Shown: in pieces, positions 46,611-54,837 of the stretch | How positions within the stretch are numbered: the stretch's first letter is position 1 | Layout: every line of letters starts with the position of its first letter | NCBI RefSeq assembly: GCF_026625885.1 | Contig: NZ_CP113068.1 | Location: 6,076,001 to 6,140,000, forward strand | Length of the DNA: 64,000 nucleotides | From: Roseateles sp. SL47 | GTDB taxonomy: Bacteria; Pseudomonadota; Gammaproteobacteria; Burkholderiales; Burkholderiaceae_C | Reading direction: 5' to 3' | Notes under the pieces: model-generated | Seen by the model: the letters and a program-made list of their open reading frames with translations, nothing else | Databases searched by the model: none | Told to the model about the DNA's origin: nothing | Position numbers and translations under genes: made by a program

Positions 46611-46711
46611 CAGGAGGGGACTGGGCCCCTGTTTTCGGAAGTCAAGGAAGGAATGGGCGGCGGAGCCGACCAGGAGGGACATGGAGAAAACAGGGGCCCA
46701 GTCTCCTCCTG
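46611..46711. repeat. Long inverted repeat with 26-nt arms
   Basis: Arms 46611-46636 and 46686-46711 are reverse complements with a single mismatch; the core CTGGGCCCCTGTTTTC is perfect. The 49-nt loop is purine-rich on the plus strand. No T-run follows in either direction and there is no target-site duplication obvious to the eye, so it is neither a classic terminator nor a clear transposon. Confidence 0.9.
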
Positions 46712-46758
46712 GTGCTCGGTGCAACGAAGTCCTCCCGGGACGGCTGTTTCGGGAGCGG

Positions 46759-46818
46759 CACCTTCGACCGCGCCACCTTCGACCGCGCCACCTTCGATCG
46801 CGCCACCTTCGACCGCGC
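46759..46818. repeat. 15-nt tandem repeat, four units
   Basis: Four head-to-tail copies of CACCTTCGACCGCGC with one substitution in the third unit, about 105 nt after the thiolase stop. No reading frame through it has a start signal. Confidence 0.92.
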
Positions 46819-46922
46819 CATTTACACAGCCCAGCCGCTAAGCCCCCCGCAGAACTTGAAGGGGAGTGCAACGTGGCCCATCACCCCGGCCCCGTCGACA
46901 CTACCCCTTCCAGCCACCCGGA

Positions 46923-48137
46923 CTACAGCCGCTCGATGATGCCTGCCGCGCCCTGCCCCGCGCCCACGCACATCGTCACCATCCCGTACTTCGCACCGGT
47001 GCGACGCAGACCGTGGATCACCGACGCCGCACGGATGGCGCCCGTGGCGCCCAGCGGGTGGCCCAGCGCAATCGCGCCGCCGTTCGGATTCACCTTGCTG
47101 CGGTCCAGCACGATGCCCTTGCTGTCCAGATCGTTCAGCACGGCCAGCGATTGGGCGGCGAACGCTTCGTTCAGCTCCACCCAGCCCAGATCTTCAGCCT
47201 TGATGCCGGCCAGCTTCAACGCAGCCGGAATGGCTTCGATCGGCCCGATCCCCATGATTTCCGGCGGCACACCGCGCACGGCGAACGACACAAAGCGCGC
47301 CAGCGGCGTCAGACCGAAGCGCTTCACAGCCGCTTCCGACGCCACAATCAGCGCCCCCGCACCGTCCGACGTCTGCGAGCTATTGCCCGCCGTGACGCTG
47401 CCCTTGGCGGCAAACACCGGCTTCAGCTTGGCCAGGCCCTCCATCGACGTGTCCTTGCGCGGACCTTCGTCGATCTCCACCGTGCGCGACTTCACCACCA
47501 CGCCATCACCGTTCAGATCCGGCTGACGGTCCTTCACCTCGAACGGCGTGATCTCGTCCTTGAAGAACCCACCTTCGATGGCGGCCAGCGCCCGACGATG
47601 CGACTCCAGCGCGAACTCATCCTGCGCTTCGCGGCTGACCTTCCACTTCTCGGCCACCTTCTCCGCCGTCAGCCCCATCCCGTAGGCCAGACCGATGTTC
47701 TCGTCGCGCTCGAAAATCGCCGGCGGGAACGACGGCTTGTTGCCGCCCATCGGCACCATCGACATCGACTCCACGCCACCGGCAATCATCACCTCCGACT
47801 CACCCACGCGGATCCGGTCCGCCGCCATCGCCAGCGCCGTGATGCCCGATGCGCAATACCGGTTGACCGTCACGCCCCCCACCGTATTGGGCAAGCCCGA
47901 CAGCACCGCCGCAACGCGGGCGATGTTCATGCCCTGCTCGCCTTCCGGGAACGAGCAGCCGATGATCGCGTCCTCGATCACCGACGGGTCCAGGCCCGGG
48001 GCCTGGGCCAGCGCGGCCTGGATCACGCGGGACAGCATCTCGTCCGGGCGGGTGTTCTTGAAATAGCCCCGGCCCGACTTGCCGATGGGCAGACGGGTAG
48101 CGGCGCAGATGTAGGCGTCTTGAACTTGTTTGCTCAT
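46923..48137 (-). CDS. fadA: Acetyl-CoA acyltransferase (3-ketoacyl-CoA thiolase)
   Basis: Last step of beta-oxidation: thiolytic cleavage of 3-ketoacyl-CoA. 404 aa from ATG 48137 with AAAGGAT upstream. The acyl-accepting cysteine is C95 in VNRYCASGITALA. The base histidine is in GGAIALGHPLGATGA, and the second active-site cysteine in TMCVGAGQGAAGI. The gene follows the FadN-type gene by 28 nt and forms the functional complex partner. FadA is used as a family-level symbol. Confidence 0.95.
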   Translation of the reverse strand: MSKQVQDAYICAATRLPIGKSGRGYFKNTRPDEMLSRVIQAALAQAPGLDPSVIEDAIIGCSFPEGEQGMNIARVAAVLSGLPNTVGGVTVNRYCASGITALAMAADRIRVGESEVMIAGGVESMSMVPMGGNKPSFPPAIFERDENIGLAYGMGLTAEKVAEKWKVSREAQDEFALESHRRALAAIEGGFFKDEITPFEVKDRQPDLNGDGVVVKSRTVEIDEGPRKDTSMEGLAKLKPVFAAKGSVTAGNSSQTSDGAGALIVASEAAVKRFGLTPLARFVSFAVRGVPPEIMGIGPIEAIPAALKLAGIKAEDLGWVELNEAFAAQSLAVLNDLDSKGIVLDRSKVNPNGGAIALGHPLGATGAIRAASVIHGLRRTGAKYGMVTMCVGAGQGAAGIIERL

Positions 48138-48165
48138 TTCTGATCCTTTCAACGATCAGCAAAAA

Positions 48166-50562
48166 TCAGTTGCGCACCGGCTTGCCGGTCTGCAGCATGC
48201 CCATGATCCGCTCCTGGGTCTTCGGATGCTCCAACAGCGAGCAGAAGTGCTTGCGCTCCAGCGCCATCAGGTACTCCTCGGTCACCTGCGCACCGGCTTC
48301 CACTTCACCCCCGCACACCACATCGGCAATCAGCGAAGCCAGATGGAAATCGTGCTGGCTGATGAAGCCGCCGTCACGCATGTTGGCCAGTTGGGCCTTC
48401 ACCGTGGCAATGCCGGAGCGGCCCGCCACCGGGAAGGTGGCCTTCAGCGGCGGACGGTAGCCGGAGTCGGCCATCGCCTTGGCCTGGGCCGAGGCGACGA
48501 ACAGCAGCTCGTCCTTGTTGGGCACGATCACATCGCTGTCCAGCAGATAACCCAGCTTGCGGGCTTCCAGCGCCGACGTGGCCACCTTGGCGGTCGCGGC
48601 ATTGGTGAAGCCGTCCTTCAGGAACGCAAAGATGTCGGCGTTGGCATTGCCGGCTGCCGCCATGTCTGCGGCACGACGTGCGATGTAGGTCAGGCCACCG
48701 CCCCCGGGGATCAGGCCCACGCCCACTTCCACCAGGCCGACATACGACTCCATGTGCGCCACGCGACGGGCGCAATGCACCGCCAGCTCGCAGCCACCGC
48801 CCAGGGCCAGACCGCGCATCGCGGCCACCACCGGCACGTTGGCATAACGGATGCGCAGCATCATGTCCTGCAGCTTCTTCTCTTCCGGGGCAATGCCCTT
48901 GGCGCCCTTGGTCATGAAGACCGGCATCAGCGCTTCCAGGTTCGCACCGGCGGAGAACACATCATCCGGCGACCAGATCACCAGGCCCTTGTACTTGGCC
49001 TCGGCGATCTCGACGGCCTTCAGCAGGCCCTCGGTCACGGTCGGGCTGATCAGGTGCAGCTTGCAGTGGATCGAAGCGATCAGCACTTCGCCGTCCAGCG
49101 ACCACACGCGGACTTCGTCGTTCTTGAACTCTTCGGTACCCGCCTTCAGCGGCTCCACCGCGCCCTCGCCCACCAGGGACTCGGGGAAGGCCTGGCGCTC
49201 ATACACCGGCAGCTTGGCGCGCGGCTTGAACCTGCCTTCGGCAGCGCTCCAGGAGCCGTCCTTGCTGTGCACGCCGCCGTTGTCGGCCACCGGGCCTTCA
49301 AACACCCAGGCAGGCAGCGGCGCGGACGACAGCGTCTTGCCAGCGTCGATATCGGCCTTCACCCACTCGGCCACCTGCTTCCAGCCAGCGGCTTGCCACA
49401 GCTCGAACGGGCCCTGCTGCGAGCCAAAGCCCCAGCGCATGGCGAAGTCGATTTCACGGGCGGTGTCAGCCACGGTGTCCAGGTGCACAGCCACGTACTG
49501 GAAGCTATCACGCAGGATGGACCACAGGAACTGCGCCTGCGGATTGGTCGATTCACGCAGCAGCTTGATGCGATCGGGCGCCGGCTTCTTCAGCATGCGC
49601 GCCACGATCTCATCGGCCTTCTTGCCGCCGGCCACATAGTCGCCGGTGGCGAAGTCCAGCCGCTGGATGTCCTTGCCCACCTTCTTGTAGAAGCCCGCAC
49701 CGGCCTTCTGGCCCAGCGCGCCCTTCTCGATCAGGCCGGCCAGCACCTTCGGTGTGGCGTAGGTGGAATAGAAGGGGTCGTCCTTCAGGTTGTCCTGCAT
49801 CGTCTTGACGACGTGCGCCATCGTGTCCAGGCCCACCACATCGGCAGTGCGGAACGTACCCGACGACGCCCGGCCCAGCTTCTTGCCGGTCAGGTCATCC
49901 ACCACATCCACGCTCAGGCCGAACTTCTCGGCCTCGATCATGGTGGCCATCATGCCGGCGATGCCCACACGGTTGGCGACGAAGTTCGGCGTGTCATTGG
50001 CGCGCACCACGCCCTTGCCCACGGCGGTGGTGACAAAGCTCTCCAGCTGGTCGATCACTTCCGGACGGGTCGTCGGCGTGTTGATCAGCTCCACCAGATA
50101 CATGTAGCGCGGCGGGTTGAAGAAGTGGATGCCGCAGAAACGCGGCTTGATCTCTTCCGGCAGCACTTCGCTCAGCTTGGTGATCGACAGGCCCGAGGTG
50201 TTGGATGCCACGATGGCATGCGGGGCCACGAATGGAGCGATCTTCGTGTAGAGATCCAGCTTCCAGTCCATGCGCTCGGCAATCGCCTCGATGATCAGGT
50301 CGCAGTCCTTGAGCAGCGCCAGGTGCTCTTCATAGTTGGCCTGCTGGATCAACGCCGCGTTGTCGGGCACACCCAGCGGCGCCGGCTTGAGCTTCTTCAG
50401 CCCTTCCACCGCCTTGGTCACGATCCCGTTCTTGGGGCCTTCCTTGGCCGGCAGGTCGAACAGCACGACCGGCACTTTCACATTGACCAGATGGGCGGCG
50501 ATCTGCGCGCCCATCACGCCGGCGCCGAGCACGGCCACCTTGCGAACTTGGAATCGACTCAT
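48166..50562 (-). CDS. fadN: Bifunctional 3-hydroxyacyl-CoA dehydrogenase/enoyl-CoA hydratase, FadN-type
   Basis: Two middle steps of beta-oxidation in one 798-aa protein; ATG 50562 has GGAGAAA upstream. Order is dehydrogenase first: NAD loop VAVLGAGVMGAQIAAH, then HFFNPPRYMYLVELI and ANRVGIAGMM. A crotonase domain follows from about residue 480, with GGGCELAVHCARRVAH and the glutamate-containing EVGVGLIPGGGG. This is the FadN arrangement, opposite to E. coli FadB, where hydratase precedes dehydrogenase. It is cotranscribed with the DUF2147 gene (47 nt upstream) and the thiolase. Confidence 0.94.
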   Translation of the reverse strand: MSRFQVRKVAVLGAGVMGAQIAAHLVNVKVPVVLFDLPAKEGPKNGIVTKAVEGLKKLKPAPLGVPDNAALIQQANYEEHLALLKDCDLIIEAIAERMDWKLDLYTKIAPFVAPHAIVASNTSGLSITKLSEVLPEEIKPRFCGIHFFNPPRYMYLVELINTPTTRPEVIDQLESFVTTAVGKGVVRANDTPNFVANRVGIAGMMATMIEAEKFGLSVDVVDDLTGKKLGRASSGTFRTADVVGLDTMAHVVKTMQDNLKDDPFYSTYATPKVLAGLIEKGALGQKAGAGFYKKVGKDIQRLDFATGDYVAGGKKADEIVARMLKKPAPDRIKLLRESTNPQAQFLWSILRDSFQYVAVHLDTVADTAREIDFAMRWGFGSQQGPFELWQAAGWKQVAEWVKADIDAGKTLSSAPLPAWVFEGPVADNGGVHSKDGSWSAAEGRFKPRAKLPVYERQAFPESLVGEGAVEPLKAGTEEFKNDEVRVWSLDGEVLIASIHCKLHLISPTVTEGLLKAVEIAEAKYKGLVIWSPDDVFSAGANLEALMPVFMTKGAKGIAPEEKKLQDMMLRIRYANVPVVAAMRGLALGGGCELAVHCARRVAHMESYVGLVEVGVGLIPGGGGLTYIARRAADMAAAGNANADIFAFLKDGFTNAATAKVATSALEARKLGYLLDSDVIVPNKDELLFVASAQAKAMADSGYRPPLKATFPVAGRSGIATVKAQLANMRDGGFISQHDFHLASLIADVVCGGEVEAGAQVTEEYLMALERKHFCSLLEHPKTQERIMGMLQTGKPVRN

Positions 50563-50609
50563 GGTTTCTCCAATGAACATCACTCGGATGTATGAAATTG
50601 TCGGGGGGC

Positions 50610-51062
50610 TCAGTCAGCCCGCACCCAGGTCTGTGTACGACCCAGCAATGGCATGCCGATGAAACCGCGCACCTCCAGCTTGCGGCCACCTTCCACCGGG
50701 CGCAGACGCACCTTGTAGACCTTGCCGTTGGACGGATCGAGGATGTCGCCCCCGTCCCACAGCTGCACATCGCCGGCATTCTTCTTGACGTTGCGGATAA
50801 TGGTCATGCCCAGGATGGGCTGCCCCTTGCGGTCGTCGCTGCATTCGTCGCAGAGCGCGGCCTGCTTGGATGGATCGGAAATCTTCTCGATCTTGCCGAC
50901 CAGCACCCCGCCCACCTCGCTGATGCGTACGGTGGAACGTTCCTGCTTGGTCTCGTCGTCAATCGTCTTCCAGACGCCCACGGGCGAGCTGGTCTGGGCC
51001 AGGGCCACGTTGACGGACATGCTCAGGCCCAGGGCCATGGCGGTCGCGATCAGCGGTTTCAT
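50610..51062 (-). CDS. Exported DUF2147 protein
   Basis: 150 aa, ATG 51062 with AAGGAG upstream; longer frames are shadow of the dehydrogenase gene. The signal peptide is about residues 1-23 (MALGLSMSVNVALAQ). The mature part has the DUF2147 pattern: GVWKTIDDET, RISEVGGVLVGKI, two cysteines in ALCDECSDD, KGQPILGMTII, and the end VRGFIGMPLLGRTQTW. The function of the family is unknown; the fold is expected to be a small beta-barrel that could bind a lipid. It lies inside the beta-oxidation set between the acyl-CoA dehydrogenase and FadN-type genes. Confidence 0.88.
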   Translation of the reverse strand: MKPLIATAMALGLSMSVNVALAQTSSPVGVWKTIDDETKQERSTVRISEVGGVLVGKIEKISDPSKQAALCDECSDDRKGQPILGMTIIRNVKKNAGDVQLWDGGDILDPSNGKVYKVRLRPVEGGRKLEVRGFIGMPLLGRTQTWVRAD

Positions 51063-51187
51063 TGTGTCTCTCTCCTTGTTCTTCGCTGCGATGTTGAGCA
51101 GACGGCGCCGGGGCGTCAAAACCCCGGCGGCGCCCAGGGGCATCACGCATCGGATGCCCCAGGGGACGTGCTGAGCGGTGCGGGCGA

Positions 51188-52978
51188 TCAGAACAGCGCT
51201 TCGTCCATCTCCATCAGCGGGGCCAGGCCGGCACGGCAGCTGCGGATCAGGCCGGCCGTCTCGGGCAGCAGCTTGGCGAAGTAGAAGCGGGCGGTGCTGA
51301 GCTTGGCGGTGTAGAACGGATCGCCGCTGTCCTTCTTGTCCAGCGCCAGGCGCGCCATGCGGGCCCACATGTAGGCGAAGGTCAGGTGCCCCACCACCCG
51401 CAGGTAGTCCACGGCCGCAGCGCCGACTTCGTCCGGATTCTGGAAGGCCTTCATGCCGATTTCGGTGGTCAGCTTGGTGACCTTGTCGCCGATGTCGGCC
51501 AGCGGGTTGATGAACTCCTGCATTGCTTCGCTGGTGCCTTCTTCCTCGACGAACTCGGCAATCTTCTTGCCGAACTTCTTCAGGACAGCCCCGTTGTTGG
51601 CCAGGATCTTGCGGCCCAGCAGGTCCAGCGCCTGGATGGTGTTGGTGCCTTCATAGATCATGTTGATGCGGGCATCCCGCACAAACTGCTCCATGCCCCA
51701 TTCGTGGATGTAGCCATGGCCGCCAAACACCTGCTGGCAGTGCGAGGTGGCAATCCAGCCGTTGTCGGTGATGAAGGCCTTGATGATGGGCGTCAGCAGC
51801 GCGACTTCGTCTTCGCAGGCCTTGCGCTCGTCCGCGTCGTCGCTGGAGAGGGCCTTGTCCAGTTGAAGGGCCACGTAACCGGTCAGCGCACGGCCGCCTT
51901 CGGCGTAAGCACGGGCGGTCAGCAGCATCTTGCGCACGTCGGGGTGCACGATGATGGGGTCTGCAGGCTTGTCCGGGGCCTTCGGGCCGGACAGGGCTCG
52001 CATCTGGATGCGGTCCTTGGCATAGGCCACAGCGTTCTGGTAAGCCACTTCGGTCAGGCCCAGCGACTGGTTGCCCACGCCCAGGCGAGCGGCATTCATC
52101 ATCACGAACATGGCCTGCAGGCCCTTGTTGGGCTGGCCCACCAGGGTACCGACGGCGCCGTCCAGCACCATCTGCGCGGTGGCATTGCCGTGGATGCCCA
52201 TCTTGTGCTCCAGGCCGCCGCAATAGATGGCGTTGCGCTCACCGATGGAGCCATCGGCATTCACCTTGAACTTGGGCACGATGAACAGCGAGATGCCCTT
52301 GGAGCCGGCGGGGGCGTCCGGCAGACGGGCCAGCACCAGGTGGATGATGTTCTCGGCCAGGTCGTGCTCACCGGCGGAGATGAAGATCTTCTGGCCGGTG
52401 ATCTTGTAGGTGCCGTCGGCTTGCGGCTCGGCCTTGGAGCGCAGCAGACCCAGGTCGGTGCCGCAATGCGGTTCGGTCAGGCACATCGTGCCGGTCCACA
52501 CACCGGAGGTGAGCTTGGGCAGGTAGAGCTTCTTCTGCTCGGGCGTGCCGTGGGCATGCAGTGCCTCATAGGCGCCATGGCTCAGGCCGGGGTACATCGT
52601 CCAGGCCTGGTTGGCCGAGTTCAGCATCTCGTAGAACGAGTTGTTGATGACCACCGGCAGGCCCTGGCCGCCGTATTCCGGGTCGCAGGACAGAGCCGGC
52701 CAGCCGCCTTCCACATACTGGGCATAGGCTTCCTTGAAACCCTTGGGTGCCTTCACCTCATGGGTGGTCTTGTCCAGCACGCAACCTTCGGCATCACCGG
52801 AGAGGTTCAGCGGGGCAATGACTTCGGCCGCGAACTTGCCGCCCTCTTCCAGCACGGCATTGATGGTGTCTTCATCCACCTCGGCATGGGCCGGCAGCAG
52901 CTTGAGCTCATCGGCGACGTGCAGCAGCTCGTGCAGCACGAACTGCATGTCGCGCAGGGGCGGGTTGTACTGAGGCAT
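51188..52978 (-). CDS. Acyl-CoA dehydrogenase, long (596 aa) form
   Basis: FAD enzyme making trans-2-enoyl-CoA. ATG 52978 has AGGAG 8 nt upstream. FAD-binding segments are TGTMCLTEPHCGTDLG and the ITGQKIFISAGEHD strand, and the catalytic Glu is in MIYEGTNTIQALDLLG. The additional C-terminal domain after about residue 460 (acyl-CoA_dh_C) defines the 600-residue DmdC/FadE-like group. It is the first structural gene after the TetR regulator, with a 63-nt gap. Confidence 0.95.
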   Translation of the reverse strand: MPQYNPPLRDMQFVLHELLHVADELKLLPAHAEVDEDTINAVLEEGGKFAAEVIAPLNLSGDAEGCVLDKTTHEVKAPKGFKEAYAQYVEGGWPALSCDPEYGGQGLPVVINNSFYEMLNSANQAWTMYPGLSHGAYEALHAHGTPEQKKLYLPKLTSGVWTGTMCLTEPHCGTDLGLLRSKAEPQADGTYKITGQKIFISAGEHDLAENIIHLVLARLPDAPAGSKGISLFIVPKFKVNADGSIGERNAIYCGGLEHKMGIHGNATAQMVLDGAVGTLVGQPNKGLQAMFVMMNAARLGVGNQSLGLTEVAYQNAVAYAKDRIQMRALSGPKAPDKPADPIIVHPDVRKMLLTARAYAEGGRALTGYVALQLDKALSSDDADERKACEDEVALLTPIIKAFITDNGWIATSHCQQVFGGHGYIHEWGMEQFVRDARINMIYEGTNTIQALDLLGRKILANNGAVLKKFGKKIAEFVEEEGTSEAMQEFINPLADIGDKVTKLTTEIGMKAFQNPDEVGAAAVDYLRVVGHLTFAYMWARMARLALDKKDSGDPFYTAKLSTARFYFAKLLPETAGLIRSCRAGLAPLMEMDEALF

Positions 52979-53041
52979 GAAGGACTCCTGATGTCGAGGT
53001 GATGTGGGTGGAGGTCGAAGCGGGAAGGCCGCTGTCTGCGG

Positions 53042-53845
53042 TCAGGCCCGTCGGCGCGCACCAGGCGCATCGACGGTGGCGGGAGGGGCATTGGAGGCAG
53101 CACTCTTGGCGGCAGCGGCTGCCTGGGCCGGCTTGGCGGGATCACCAAGCTGCTGCCGCGCCTGCACATCGGCTGCGCGGCCGGCGGGGGTGGCAAAGCT
53201 GTCCACGATGCGCGCCAGGCCCACGCTGGCACGCGCCAGCGCACCGGGGCTACGCAGAAAGCGGGCATCGTGGTGCAGGGACAGAATCAAGCCATGCATT
53301 TCAAACAGGATCTGGTCGGCATCGGCGTCCGGCACCAGGTGGCCGGCGTCCTGGGCCAGCAGAATGGCCTTGCGCAGCGCGTCGTGCCAGGCCTTGACCA
53401 TGCTGACCAGCGCATCACGCACCGGGCCGGGCCGGTCATCGAATTCAACGGCGCCACTGATATAGATACAGCCGGAGTCCACTTCGATGGACACCCGGTG
53501 GACCCAGCGCTCAAACAAGGCGCGCAGGCGCGGCAGGCCGCGGGGCTCACGGATGGCGGTGAAGAAGACTTCTTCCTCGAACTTGGCGTGATATTCACGC
53601 ACCACCGCAATCTGCAGTTCTTCCCGGGAGCCGAAGTGGGCAAACACCCCGGACTTGCTCATCTTGGTCACGTCGGCAAGAGCGCCGATGGACAAACCCT
53701 CCAGCCCCATGTGGGACGCCAGGCCCAGCGCCGCGTCCAGAATGGTGGCACGGGTCTGCTGGCCCTTTTGCAACGAGCGCGCCCCACGGCGGGGCGGCAC
53801 GCTGCCGGCGGCTGGCTTCTGGCGGGTGAGTGAGGTGGAGGACAC
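53042..53845 (-). CDS. TetR family regulator of the beta-oxidation genes
   Basis: 267 aa from GTG 53845; the frame continues upstream but only as shadow across the promoter. The helix-turn-helix is at about residues 32-80: TRATILDAALGLASHMG, then IGALADVTKMSKSGVFAHFGSREEL. The C-terminal domain matches the YcdC/TetR_C group with RALFERWVHRV; an Ala-rich tail (about 235-267) is low complexity. Target genes are inferred from position (63 nt upstream of the acyl-CoA dehydrogenase, same strand) and the dyad at 53866. Confidence 0.88.
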   Translation of the reverse strand: MSSTSLTRQKPAAGSVPPRRGARSLQKGQQTRATILDAALGLASHMGLEGLSIGALADVTKMSKSGVFAHFGSREELQIAVVREYHAKFEEEVFFTAIREPRGLPRLRALFERWVHRVSIEVDSGCIYISGAVEFDDRPGPVRDALVSMVKAWHDALRKAILLAQDAGHLVPDADADQILFEMHGLILSLHHDARFLRSPGALARASVGLARIVDSFATPAGRAADVQARQQLGDPAKPAQAAAAAKSAASNAPPATVDAPGARRRA

Positions 53846-54270
53846 GGTTGCCCAAATAATAAAACGAACGGTCGTTCTATTTTGCAGACTTCCGGGCCAC
53901 CTGCGCAATCCTTCCCCCCGCTTTTTTAGTGGCGCGGACCTAAAAACCGGCCCGCCGCTTGCCCTTTGGACCCCAAGTCCTCCGTTCGGGGGGCTTCCGC
54001 CCGGCTGATCCGGGTTGGCGAATGCTGACATAGACTTGGGCACAAGCACCTCTGCCCCGTTGCCGGGGGGCCCGCCACGGGCCACCGTCCGGACACGATG
54101 CAGAGCGTTCTTCACAGGGAGCCAGAAGAATGCCAAAGCCATGGACACCATGGGATGGCCACCCACGTGGCCCTGCAGTTTCGATGGAGTCATCCCGGAG
54201 GCCTGCCGTCGGAGCCCCCTTCCCCTGCCCCTTCCCCTTTGCCGCTGGTGGTGGTTGACCGGAGCGCCCC
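53846..54270. other. Divergent spacer between tetR and the chemosensory operon
   Basis: 425 nt. It holds the TetR dyad near 53866 and must hold the promoter of the plus-strand chemosensory operon. I see no flagellar (sigma28) promoter and no convincing sigma70 pair. Open frames through it are Pro/Arg-rich shadows without ribosome binding sites. Confidence 0.6.
53866..53877. promoter_or_regulatory. Candidate TetR operator
   Basis: GAACG-GT-CGTTC dyad in a locally AT-rich stretch 20 nt upstream of the regulator's GTG, the typical place for autorepression. Confidence 0.6.
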
Positions 54271-54837
54271 ATGGAGGCACGACGGGAGGACAACGAGGCG
54301 GTGCTGGTCTGCTGGGTCGGCCCGCGCCTGTGCGCGTGGCCACTGGACGGCGTGCATGAAATCCTGAGGCCCCGGCCGCTACGCACCCTCACAGCCCCGG
54401 TGGCGCATGTGCCCGGGCTGGCCCGCATTCGAGGCCGCTGGCTGCCGGTGGTGGACGTCGCAAGCGCCTTGCACATGCCGCCGCAAGCCATCAACCGGCT
54501 GGTGGTGGTCCACCACGACGGCCAGACGGCGGCGCTGGGGGTCTCCAGGGTCGCGGGCATCCAGCGGATGCCGCTTGCGGCGATCGAGCGGCTGCCGCTG
54601 CTGCTGCAGGATGAGCGGCACGGCGGCGTGGAGGGCGTGGCCACGCTGAATGCGTTGCTGGTGGCGCTGCTGGATCCGGCGCGGCTGATGCCGACCGACC
54701 TCGCAGATCGGACAGACCTGACAGGCTTGGTGGACACGGAGGACGCGGAGGACGCGGCCAGCGCAATGGCCCCGACGGATGGGGCGCGGCCGAAGGCCCC
54801 CGTCTCCCCTGACAGCTCGCAGGAGGCCTCTGCATGA
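54271..54837 (+). CDS. CheW-like coupling protein (first)
   Basis: 188 aa; ATG 54271 has GGAG 7 nt upstream and an in-frame TGA just before it. The CheW SH3-like domain is recognisable from CWVGPRLCAWPLDGVHEILRP and the loop PGLARIRGRWLPVVDVASAL (about residues 12-65). The C-terminal 45 residues (DLADRTDLTG, then EDAEDAASA) are acidic and repetitive. It would couple receptor to CheA. It overlaps cheR by 4 nt. It corresponds to WspB or WspD in the Wsp layout. Confidence 0.9.
   Translation: MEARREDNEAVLVCWVGPRLCAWPLDGVHEILRPRPLRTLTAPVAHVPGLARIRGRWLPVVDVASALHMPPQAINRLVVVHHDGQTAALGVSRVAGIQRMPLAAIERLPLLLQDERHGGVEGVATLNALLVALLDPARLMPTDLADRTDLTGLVDTEDAEDAASAMAPTDGARPKAPVSPDSSQEASA

Larger units (their letters stand above)
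46435..46922. other. Repeat-rich spacer between thiolase and hydratase/isomerase genes
   Basis: 488 nt without a supportable gene. It contains a large inverted repeat (46611-46711) and a 15-nt tandem repeat (46759-46818). A separate promoter for the downstream gene must lie here or transcription must read through; I see no good hexamer pair. Confidence 0.6.

Noticed and set aside
46759-46818. Tandem repeat considered as a CRISPR array.
   Set aside because: Units are contiguous 15-mers with no spacers and no cas genes are present.
48130-50595. Plus-strand frame of about 820 codons opposite the FadN-type gene.
   Set aside because: Antisense shadow with His/Gln-rich composition and no ribosome binding site.
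54098-54367. Plus-strand frame of about 90 codons overlapping the first cheW start.
   Set aside because: Pro/His-rich with no ribosome binding site; the cheW frame has a clear ribosome binding site and domain.
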